Positions 1-5,995 of a stretch of DNA of 5,995 nucleotides are shown one piece after another. The stretch's first letter is position 1. Each line of letters opens with the position of its first letter. The stretch is from Gammaproteobacteria bacterium (GTDB taxonomy: Bacteria; Pseudomonadota; Gammaproteobacteria; UBA9214): assembly GCA_030599705.1 (NCBI GenBank), contig JAUVNM010000122.1:1-5995 (forward strand), read 5' to 3'. The notes beneath the pieces were generated by a model. The model did not search any database and was not told the DNA's origin. It saw only the letters and a list, made by a program, of their open reading frames with translations. Made by a program: the position numbers and the translations under genes.

Positions 1-1451
1 ATGAGATCGACAGCTTTTTTATCCTGCCCGACCCCAACGGCATGCACGGTGAATACTTTCCCAAGGGCTGGGCCAGTACCGAAGACGCCGATCTCGTCGA
101 CCTCGAGCTGGCTCCCATGCACGAGATGGAGCCCGACACCCGTATCAATTCCTTTGATGAGATCGTCGACGGCTTCACCGAGCAGAATGCCATCGTCGAG
201 GCCTCACGCTGCGTGCAGTGCGGCATGTGCCACGATTCCTGCCCGACGCACATGCATGCACCGGAATACATTCGCGAGATATGGGAAGGTAATCTCGAGG
301 AGGCGGTGCGCCAGATCTATCGCAGTAATCCTTTTTCCCATGTCTGTGGCCGTGTCTGCACGCGCCGCTGTGAGGACGCCTGCTCGATCGGACGGCGCGG
401 TGATCCGGTGGCGATCCGCTGGCTGAAGCGCTATGCAATGGATGCCGTGTCCGATGAACGTGTCCGCGAGATCGCGGCGGAAGACAAGGTCGATTACCTC
501 AGTGGCAAGAAGGTGGCCATCATCGGCGCTGGACCGGCCGGGCTGACCGCGGCCTTTGATCTGGTCAAGCAGGGCCACGCGGTGACGGTGTTCGAGGCGC
601 TGGACAAGCCCGGCGGCATGACGCGCTACGGCATTCCCGAATACCGGTTGCCCTATGATCGTCTCGATGCCGATGTCGAGGTCATTGCCTCGCTGGGGGT
701 CGATATCCGCTACAACACCCCTGTCGGTCCGGAACTGACCATGGCCGATCTCGAGCGCGACTATGACGCCGTGGTCGTGGCCGTCGGCCTGCAGCAGGGG
801 CGCTCCACGCGCATTCCCGGCAGCGATCATGCACAGGTCCGCAGTGCGGTATCGCTGTTGCGCAAGATTACCCTGAACGAAGAGATTGAGATCCCGCGCA
901 GTGCCGTCGTTATCGGCGGCGGTAACGTCGCCATGGACATTGCGCGCAGCCTGGCCCGCAAGCAGAAGACGGTCCATGGCGAGGTGCGCATGACCGTGGC
1001 GGCGCTGGAGGACTTCGACCACTTTCTTGCAGACCTGGAGGAGATCAGGGAGTCGCGCGAGGAGGGTATCGAATTGCTGGAAAGCCGGGGTCCAAAGGAG
1101 TGTGTGATCAGCGGTGATGGACGATTGACTGGACTGGCGACACTCGGCGTGGTATCCATTTTTGATGCCGATGGCCGTTTTGCTCCGCGCTACGATGAAA
1201 CGGACGAACAGATTCACAACGCAGACATGGTCATCGAAGCCATCGGGCAGATGGCGGATATTTCCCTGTTTGGCGATGAGCTGACCGAGCGACTGGAATG
1301 GAATCGCGGCCGCTTGCAGGTGGATGAAAATGGCCGGTCATCCGAGTCCTGGCTGTGGTCGGCCGGTGATATGGTTTTCGGTCCCGATGTGGTACACGCG
1401 GTTGCCGATGGTCATCGGGTGGCCACCAGTATCGAGGAGTATCTTGCATGA
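1..1451 (+). CDS. GltD-like NAD(P)H/FAD iron-sulfur oxidoreductase (5' partial)
   Basis: Cytoplasmic flavoprotein of the glutamate synthase small-subunit (GltD) family, which moves electrons between NAD(P)H, FAD and Fe-S clusters to a partner. The first whole codon is at 3 and the frame is open to the window edge. The first ATG (42) has no Shine-Dalgarno sequence, and the frame already encodes protein before it, so the true start is probably upstream. Counting from ATG 42 (469 codons): ferredoxin-like CxxCxxCxxxCP at 57-67; CxxxCxxxCxxxC at 102-114; FAD-binding GAGPAG at 162-167, with PGGMTRYGIPEYRLP following; a second nucleotide-binding fold GGGNVA at 292-297 (NAD(P)H); and a C-terminal AGD at 441-443, which contacts FAD in this family. 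There is no ferredoxin domain after the flavin domain. No gltB is visible, so a role in glutamate synthesis is unproven. Related enzymes serve other partners, such as 2-oxoacid or sulfur redox systems. The family call is firm; the substrate is unknown. Confidence 0.9.
   Translation, partial: EIDSFFILPDPNGMHGEYFPKGWASTEDADLVDLELAPMHEMEPDTRINSFDEIVDGFTEQNAIVEASRCVQCGMCHDSCPTHMHAPEYIREIWEGNLEEAVRQIYRSNPFSHVCGRVCTRRCEDACSIGRRGDPVAIRWLKRYAMDAVSDERVREIAAEDKVDYLSGKKVAIIGAGPAGLTAAFDLVKQGHAVTVFEALDKPGGMTRYGIPEYRLPYDRLDADVEVIASLGVDIRYNTPVGPELTMADLERDYDAVVVAVGLQQGRSTRIPGSDHAQVRSAVSLLRKITLNEEIEIPRSAVVIGGGNVAMDIARSLARKQKTVHGEVRMTVAALEDFDHFLADLEEIRESREEGIELLESRGPKECVISGDGRLTGLATLGVVSIFDADGRFAPRYDETDEQIHNADMVIEAIGQMADISLFGDELTERLEWNRGRLQVDENGRSSESWLWSAGDMVFGPDVVHAVADGHRVATSIEEYLA
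1434..1439 (+). promoter_or_regulatory. Ribosome binding site of the ferritin-like gene
   Basis: GAGGAG lies 8 bases before ATG 1448 and inside the last codons of the upstream flavoprotein gene. It fixes the start of the ferritin-like gene. Together with the ATGA overlap (1448-1451), it suggests the two genes are translated from one message, with coupling. Confidence 0.8.
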
Positions 1452-1960
1452 GTGAAGATCGGGAAGGTCACAGCGCTGCCTATGAACGCATTCGTTCGAA
1501 AAAGACGTTGAAGGAAATACTCGAGGTCGCAACGTCTTTTGAAAAGGCTGCACGTGATTTCTATGCTTCCCTGGTTCCGAAGGTCAGCAAGAACCTGCGC
1601 TATCTGGTGGAAGAACTGGCGCAGGAGGAGCAGAATCATTTCGATTTGTTCAGCAAGCTGGCGGACAACCCGGAAATCGAAAAACAGATACATGACAGGA
1701 TTCAGGTGCCGGTCGAGGACCATTGCTTTTCCGATTACATCCAGTTGCCCGATCTGGGCGACAATCCGGATGATCAGGCGGTGCTGCAATATGCCATGGG
1801 GCGTGAGGATGCCGCCATGAAGCAGTACCGGGAGCTGGCCGGCAGTACCGAACCCGGCCCGATACACGACCTGTTCGAGTACCTCGCCAACGAAGAAACC
1901 GAACACAAGCGTGAACTGGAAAAGACGTACTATGAGCTGGTGCACAGTGGGGGAGTGTGA
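1448..1960 (+). CDS. Ferritin-like diiron protein (rubrerythrin-type, no rubredoxin domain)
   Basis: A 170-residue, probably cytoplasmic four-helix-bundle protein. The diiron ligand pattern is complete: E32 in FEKAARDFY, E61xxH64 in AQEEQNHF, E120 in GREDAAMKQY, and E150xxH153 in ANEETEHK. This is two ExxH motifs plus two single glutamates, as in the rubrerythrin/COG1633 group. The only cysteine is C93, so the rubredoxin iron site of classical rubrerythrins is absent and electrons must come from another protein. Members of this group reduce peroxide or oxygen, or have unassigned roles; which applies here cannot be read from sequence. The start overlaps the stop of the GltD-like gene by four bases and has a strong ribosome binding site, so the upstream flavoprotein is an obvious candidate electron donor (inference). 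The next gene follows after 72 bases with no terminator visible between them. Confidence 0.88.
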   Translation: MSEDREGHSAAYERIRSKKTLKEILEVATSFEKAARDFYASLVPKVSKNLRYLVEELAQEEQNHFDLFSKLADNPEIEKQIHDRIQVPVEDHCFSDYIQLPDLGDNPDDQAVLQYAMGREDAAMKQYRELAGSTEPGPIHDLFEYLANEETEHKRELEKTYYELVHSGGV

Positions 1961-2032
1961 GTTGTGTGTTTATCGCAAAGATGAAGCCGGCTCCTGCAAT
2001 TATCCCCATCAATATTTGTCGAATTACGGCCC
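1961..2032 (+). other. Short gap before zwf; possible 21-codon leader ORF
   Basis: This 72-base stretch is richer in A+T than its surroundings. I see no convincing -35/-10 pair and no terminator hairpin, so zwf may be transcribed with the two genes before it. It contains an 8-base perfect palindrome, AGCCGGCT (1985-1992). A small ORF runs from ATG 1981 to TAG 2044-2046 (MKPAPAIIPINICRITAREN, then G). It overlaps both possible zwf starts, and only a weak purine-rich CAAAG precedes it. Whether it is translated is unknown. Confidence 0.3.
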
Positions 2033-3598
2033 GTGAGAATGGATAGACCAGCAAAAGATTCACAGAAGTCAACGGTAGAAACCGCACCACCCCATATCAT
2101 GGTGATATTCGGTGCCGGCGGTGATCTGACCCGGCGCAAACTGATCCCCGCGGTGTATTACCTGTGCCGTGACCGGCTGGTGCCCGAGCAGTTCGCGGTG
2201 CTTGGCGTGGACCGCCGCGAGCTGGATGACGAGGCATTCCGGGAACGGCTGGATGGCGGCAGCCGCGAATTCATCGGCGCTGAGCTGGATACGGCGAACT
2301 GGCAGCGGATGTTGCAGTGTGTGCATTTTCTGCCCGGTGACTTTACCGACCCGGACATGTACCAGCGGCTGGCCGGGCGGCTTGCCGAACTGACCGAAGC
2401 GGACGGGATGGCCCCGAATTTCCTGTTTTACCTGGCCACGCCACCGCGTTTTTTCGCCGGGATCTCCACGCAGCTGGATCGTGCCGGCCTGCTGGAGGAG
2501 AGTGGTGGTAACTGGCGGCGGGTGATTATCGAGAAGCCCTTCGGTAACGACCTGCAGTCGGCGCGTGACATGAACCGGCAACTGCACGAGGCCATGGACG
2601 AGCACCAGATCTATCGTATCGACCATTATCTCGGCAAGGAAACGGTGCAGAACATCCTGGCGTTCCGTTTTGCCAACAGCACCATCGAGCCGATCTGGAA
2701 CCGCCAGTACATCGACCACGTACAGATCACGGTGTCGGAGTCTATCGGTGTGGAGGGCCGTGGCAGCTACTACGACCAGTCCGGTGCGCTGCGCGACATG
2801 ATCCCGAACCACCTGCTGGCGGTATTGTCGATCGTTGCCATGGAACCCTCCAATTCCTTCAACGCGGACGCCATCCGCGATGAACAGACCAAGGTCTTGC
2901 GCGCCATTCAGCCGCTGAGCCATGACGAGGTGCTGACCTCGAGCGTGCGCGGCCAGTATGGCCCCGGCATACTGGCGGACGGTACCCGTGTACCCGGTTA
3001 TCGCGAGGAGTCCGAAGTTGCAGCCGATTCGAAAACGGAGACCTACGCCGCCCTGAAACTCATGATCGATTCCTGGCGCTGGGCCGGGGTGCCCTTCTAC
3101 CTGCGCACCGGCAAGTCCCTGCCGGGCCGCTTTACCGAGGTCGTCATCCAGTACAAGCACGGGCCGAATATCATGTTCCGGGATTCCCTGCTGAAACGCG
3201 AGGATGTCCCGCCCAATACGCTGGTACTGCGGCTGCAACCAAATGAAGGGATCGGCATGAATTTCAATGCCAAGGTGCCGGGGCATAGCACGCACCTCGG
3301 CACCGTACAGATGAACTTTCGCTACGATGACTACTTTGATAATGCCCCCACGACCGGTTACGAGACCCTGCTGCACGACTGCATGACCGGTGATGCCACC
3401 CTGTTCAAGCGGGCCGACAATATCGAGGCCGGCTGGGAACTGGTCGATCCGGTGCTGGAGGTGTGGTCGGCCTTGCCGGTGCGTGACTTCCCCAACTATG
3501 CTGCCGGGACCTGGGGGCCGACGGCCGGTGAGCAGCTGCTGAAACGCGACGGCCGTGAATGGCGCGCCTGCGAGGCCTGCCACACGAATGTGACATGA
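2033..3598 (+). CDS. zwf: Glucose-6-phosphate 1-dehydrogenase
   Basis: Oxidises glucose-6-phosphate to 6-phosphogluconolactone while reducing NADP+ (or NAD+), the entry to the oxidative pentose phosphate and Entner-Doudoroff routes; cytoplasmic. Counting from GTG 2033 (521 codons, slightly long for the usual 480-515): N-terminal nucleotide-binding GAGGDL at 27-32, followed by TRRKLIPA; EKPFG at 168-172; signature RIDHYLGKE at 195-203, with H198 expected to bind the phosphate; RDMIPNH with the catalytic base H260; and YLRTGKSLPGR near 357-366. All key residues are present. The start is either GTG 2033 or ATG 2039. Neither has a good Shine-Dalgarno sequence, and an in-frame TGA at 1982-1984 rules out a long extension. 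The N-terminus carries about 22 residues before the fold, and the C-terminus ends in an unusual CEACH tail. No 6-phosphogluconolactonase gene follows; glgP does. The identity is secure; cofactor preference is not determined. Confidence 0.97.
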   Translation: MRMDRPAKDSQKSTVETAPPHIMVIFGAGGDLTRRKLIPAVYYLCRDRLVPEQFAVLGVDRRELDDEAFRERLDGGSREFIGAELDTANWQRMLQCVHFLPGDFTDPDMYQRLAGRLAELTEADGMAPNFLFYLATPPRFFAGISTQLDRAGLLEESGGNWRRVIIEKPFGNDLQSARDMNRQLHEAMDEHQIYRIDHYLGKETVQNILAFRFANSTIEPIWNRQYIDHVQITVSESIGVEGRGSYYDQSGALRDMIPNHLLAVLSIVAMEPSNSFNADAIRDEQTKVLRAIQPLSHDEVLTSSVRGQYGPGILADGTRVPGYREESEVAADSKTETYAALKLMIDSWRWAGVPFYLRTGKSLPGRFTEVVIQYKHGPNIMFRDSLLKREDVPPNTLVLRLQPNEGIGMNFNAKVPGHSTHLGTVQMNFRYDDYFDNAPTTGYETLLHDCMTGDATLFKRADNIEAGWELVDPVLEVWSALPVRDFPNYAAGTWGPTAGEQLLKRDGREWRACEACHTNVT

Positions 3599-3626
3599 CT
3601 GGCCGGGCGCAAGCCGCTGCCAGTCA
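3596..3626 (+). terminator. Stem-loop at the zwf stop codon (no U-tract)
   Basis: TGACTGGC (3596-3603) and GCCAGTCA (3619-3626) form a perfect 8-pair stem whose left arm starts with the zwf stop codon. Inside, GGC (3606-3608) and GCC (3613-3615) can pair around a GCAA tetraloop, extending the hairpin with a small mismatch and bulge. The bases after it (CCCATACACATGG) contain no run of T, so it does not look like a standard intrinsic terminator. It could protect the 3' end of the zwf message, cause a pause, or assist Rho-dependent ending. The pairing is seen directly; the role is inferred. Confidence 0.5.
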
Positions 3627-3636
3627 CCCATACACA

Positions 3637-3664
3637 TGGACAGGCTGGCGTTGACGTCTATATT
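3637..3664 (+). promoter_or_regulatory. Possible sigma-70 promoter for glgP
   Basis: TGGACA (3637-3642, 5 of 6 to TTGACA) is followed after 16 bases by TATATT (3659-3664, 5 of 6 to TATAAT). It lies in the gap between zwf and glgP, downstream of the zwf stem-loop. Transcription would begin near 3671, giving a leader of roughly 23 bases that includes the ribosome binding site. A nearby TTGACG (3651-3656) has no -10 box at suitable spacing. This is motif evidence only. Confidence 0.35.
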
Positions 3665-3682
3665 AATACAGAGGCAGAGACG

Positions 3683-3686
3683 GGAG
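3683..3686 (+). promoter_or_regulatory. Ribosome binding site deciding the GTG start of glgP
   Basis: GGAG sits 7 bases before GTG 3694. The frame upstream closes at TAA 3664-3666 with no ATG, GTG or TTG in between, so GTG 3694 is the only well-supported start, despite being a non-ATG codon. Confidence 0.75.
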
Positions 3687-3693
3687 ATACATT

Positions 3694-5995
3694 GTGAATA
3701 TCCGTACCGGGTTCGAGGTCGAGGAGATCCGTCAGGCCTTTTTGAATAACCTGTTCTATGTACAGGCAAAGAACTGCCGGACGGCCACACTGAACGACCG
3801 TTACCTGGCGCTGGCCTACACGGTACGCGACCGCATGCTGGAGCGCTGGATGAAATCCATCGAGACCTATTTCAGTGGCGACGTGCGCGTGGTCAGCTAC
3901 CTGTCAGCGGAATACCTGCCCGGACCGCATCTTGCGAACAACATGATCAACCTCGGTATCTGCGATACCGTCGAGCAGGCCATGCGGGAACTCGATATCG
4001 ATGTCCATGAGCTGTTCGAGCAGGAGGAAGAACCGGGGCTGGGCAATGGCGGGCTGGGGCGGCTCGCGGCCTGTTACATGGATTCACTGGCGACCCTGGA
4101 GATCCCGGCCATCGGTTACGGCATCCGCTATGAGTTCGGCATCTTCGACCAGCAGTTGCAGGACGGCTGGCAGATTGAAAGGACCGACCACTGGTCACAA
4201 CTGGGCAATCCCTGGGAGATCCCCCGGCCGGAGAACACCTTCGAGGTCAAGCTGGGTGGTCACACGGAGCAGTACACGGACGAAGATGGCCGCCGGCAAG
4301 TGCGCTGGACGCCGGAGCGGGTCGTCAAGGGCATGGCCTATGACACGCCAATCACCGGCTTTCGAGTTGACACGGTGGCACTGCTGCGGCTGTGGAAGGC
4401 CGAGGCACCGCGTCTGTTCCGGTTCGGGATATTCAATACAGGTGACTACTACGGTGCCGTCGAGGACAATATTGCCGCCACCAATCTCACCAAAATACTC
4501 TACCCGAACGATGAGCCGGAGCAGGGCAAGCAGTTGCGGCTGGAACAGCAGTATTTCTTCGTGTCCTGTTCGCTGCAGGACATGATCCAGGTTCACCTGC
4601 GCTTTGGGCGCAGCCTGCACGATTTTGCGAAGTACTGGGCTGGACAGCTGAACGATACCCATCCGTCGATTGCCATCGCCGAGCTGATGCGGCTGCTGGT
4701 CGACGAGCATGGCATGGACCGGGACGAGGCCTGGGAGATTACCCGCCGCACCTTTGCCTATACCAACCACACGCTGCTGCCCGAGGCGCTGGAGACCTGG
4801 CCGGTGGCATTGTTTACACGGATTCTGCCGCGTCACCTGGAAATCATCTACGAGATAAACGAACGCCTGCTCCGGGAAGTACGGCAAACATTCCCCGGTG
4901 ATGACCGGCTACTGGCCCGCATGTCCCTGATCGAGGAGGGTCATGGCCGTCGTGTGCGCATGGCCAACCTTGCGTGCGCGGGCAGCCACACCATCAACGG
5001 TGTCGCCGAGTTGCACACCCGGCTGCTGAAGCAATACACGCTGAATGATTTTCACGAACTCTATCCGCAGAAGTTTATCAATATTACCAATGGTGTAACG
5101 CCGCGGCGCTGGATGGCGCTGTGCAATCGCAGTCTCGCGGAGCTGATCGCCGAGCGCATTGGCATGGACTGGGTGTCAGACCTGGAGGAACTGCGAAAAC
5201 TCGAGGCATTTGTAGATGACGATGAATTCCGCGCGCAATGGTGGCAGGTCAAGCAGGACAAGAAACGTGAACAGACCGCCTTCATTCAGCAGCGGACCGG
5301 TATCGAGGTCGATCCAGACAGCCTGTTTGATGTGCAGGTGAAGCGTATCCACGAGTACAAGCGGCAGCATCTGAATATCCTGCATATCATTACCCTGTAC
5401 CAGAGGATCAGGGAGAATCCCGCCATCGATATTCAGCCGCGTACCTTTGTCTTCGGCGGCAAGGCAGCACCCGGCTATGTTATGGCGAAGCTGATTATCA
5501 AGCTCATCACATCCGTTGCCGATGTCGTCAACAATGACCCACTGGTAGCTGGCCGGCTGAAAGTGGTCTTCATCCCCAATTTTAATGTCAAGACGGGACA
5601 TCATATTTATCCTGTGGCGGACCTGTCGGAGCAGATTTCCACAGCGGGTCTGGAAGCCTCGGGTACCGGCAACATGAAGTTTGCCATGAACGGTGCACTG
5701 ACGATCGGTACCCTGGACGGGGCGAACATCGAGATTCGTGAAGAGGTCGGTGAGGAACACTTTTTCCTGTTCGGTGCAACCGCCGCAGAGATCCGTCAGC
5801 TGAAGGCCGAGGGCTATCACCCGAAGTTGTGCTATGAAGAGGACGATGAACTGCACCGGGTGATTGACGCGGTACGCTCGGGCGTGTTCTCGAACGGTGA
5901 TACGGAACTGTTCAGGCCGCTGATTGAGTCCCTGCTGATGCACGACGAGTATATGCTGCTGCATGATTATCGTTCCTACATCACCTGCCAGGAAC
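3694..5995 (+). CDS. glgP: Glycogen/maltodextrin phosphorylase (3' partial)
   Basis: PLP-dependent cytoplasmic enzyme of family GT35 that cleaves alpha-1,4-glucan ends with phosphate to give glucose-1-phosphate. The frame is open from GTG 3694 to the window end (767 codons). Family members are usually 815-840 residues, so some 50-70 C-terminal residues lie beyond the window. Motifs: SAEYLPGPHL at 71-80; LGNGGLGRLA at 116-125; QLNDTHP at 318-324, with active-site H323; TNGVTPRRW at 465-473; VKRIHEYKRQ at 549-558, containing the phosphate-binding K550/R551/K556 set; GGKAAPGY at 588-595; and EASGTGNMKF, where K662 is the PLP lysine. The short N-terminus has no animal-type phosphorylation segment, as expected in bacteria. 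The VEVK/GGHTE and YFFVSCSLQDM stretches resemble cyanobacterial and Chromatiales-like GlgP as I remember them. It sits 95 bases after zwf, whose substrate is one isomerisation away from its product. Glycogen versus maltodextrin preference cannot be told. Confidence 0.96.
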   Translation, partial: MNIRTGFEVEEIRQAFLNNLFYVQAKNCRTATLNDRYLALAYTVRDRMLERWMKSIETYFSGDVRVVSYLSAEYLPGPHLANNMINLGICDTVEQAMRELDIDVHELFEQEEEPGLGNGGLGRLAACYMDSLATLEIPAIGYGIRYEFGIFDQQLQDGWQIERTDHWSQLGNPWEIPRPENTFEVKLGGHTEQYTDEDGRRQVRWTPERVVKGMAYDTPITGFRVDTVALLRLWKAEAPRLFRFGIFNTGDYYGAVEDNIAATNLTKILYPNDEPEQGKQLRLEQQYFFVSCSLQDMIQVHLRFGRSLHDFAKYWAGQLNDTHPSIAIAELMRLLVDEHGMDRDEAWEITRRTFAYTNHTLLPEALETWPVALFTRILPRHLEIIYEINERLLREVRQTFPGDDRLLARMSLIEEGHGRRVRMANLACAGSHTINGVAELHTRLLKQYTLNDFHELYPQKFINITNGVTPRRWMALCNRSLAELIAERIGMDWVSDLEELRKLEAFVDDDEFRAQWWQVKQDKKREQTAFIQQRTGIEVDPDSLFDVQVKRIHEYKRQHLNILHIITLYQRIRENPAIDIQPRTFVFGGKAAPGYVMAKLIIKLITSVADVVNNDPLVAGRLKVVFIPNFNVKTGHHIYPVADLSEQISTAGLEASGTGNMKFAMNGALTIGTLDGANIEIREEVGEEHFFLFGATAAEIRQLKAEGYHPKLCYEEDDELHRVIDAVRSGVFSNGDTELFRPLIESLLMHDEYMLLHDYRSYITCQE

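Noticed and set aside
204..1217. A 337-codon minus-strand frame opposite the flavoprotein gene
   Set aside because: It is antisense to strongly conserved cysteine and nucleotide-binding motifs, and its translation shows no family features.
1..1451. Reading the flavoprotein as DsrL, the NAD(P)H oxidoreductase of sulfur oxidisers
   Set aside because: DsrL is GltD-related but carries an added C-terminal ferredoxin domain. This protein ends right after the flavin-binding region, and no dsr genes are in view.
1985..1992. AGCCGGCT palindrome as an operator
   Set aside because: It is only 8 bases with no spacer, and such GC palindromes occur by chance; there is no adjoining promoter to support it.
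1650..2090. Minus-strand frame with a hydrophobic N-terminal stretch (possible membrane protein)
   Set aside because: Most of it is antisense to the ferritin-like gene. The hydrophobic part comes from the AT-richer gap and the start of zwf, and I saw no ribosome binding site or family similarity.
2111..2128. Gly in place of Ser in the Zwf nucleotide motif (GAGGDL instead of GASGDL)
   Set aside because: I recall the FGAGGDLT form in other proteobacterial G6PDH sequences, so it is a normal variant rather than a defect.
2069..3790. A 573-codon open frame on the minus strand lying across zwf
   Set aside because: It lies antisense to a clear, full-length zwf, has no recognisable domain and looks like compositional noise. 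Long antisense frames are common opposite GC-biased genes.
4001..4585. A 194-codon plus-strand frame inside glgP
   Set aside because: It is out of frame within a gene whose conserved phosphorylase motifs run through the same bases, and its Ser/Arg-rich translation is typical of a shifted frame.

Overview
The window holds four genes, all on the + strand and tightly packed. They read as ordinary core metabolism of a bacterium with moderately high GC (high fifties percent by eye). The glucose-6-phosphate dehydrogenase (FGAGGDLT variant) and the glycogen phosphorylase (VEVK/GGHTE and YFFVSCSLQDM type) resemble versions I associate with Gammaproteobacteria of the Chromatiales / sulfur-oxidiser kind. 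That placement is an impression from remembered sequences, not a search. I see no tRNA, rRNA, insertion sequence, CRISPR array, phage gene or long repeat.

Layout: (1) 1-1451, the 3' part of an iron-sulfur flavoprotein of the GltD family (NAD(P)H-dependent FAD oxidoreductase), whose start lies upstream of the window. (2) 1448-1960, a rubredoxin-less ferritin-like/rubrerythrin-type diiron protein, overlapping gene 1 by the ATGA arrangement. (3) 2033-3598, zwf, a complete glucose-6-phosphate dehydrogenase; its stop codon is part of a strong stem-loop. (4) 3694 to the window end, glgP, glycogen phosphorylase, open to the right edge and lacking about the last 50-70 residues. It has a good ribosome binding site and a possible sigma-70 promoter in the 95-base gap before it.

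How they may work together (inference): GlgP releases glucose-1-phosphate from stored glycogen. After phosphoglucomutase (not in the window) this becomes the substrate of Zwf, which makes NADPH. The GltD-like flavoprotein is the kind of enzyme that exchanges electrons between NAD(P)H and an Fe-S or partner subunit. The coupled diiron protein could take electrons to reduce peroxide or oxygen. The theme would be reserve carbon to reductant to redox metabolism or protection.

I found no clear sign of an undescribed system. The points most worth checking are the coupled flavoprotein/diiron pair, the stem-loop at the zwf stop, the CxxCH tail on Zwf, and a possible 21-codon leader ORF before zwf.
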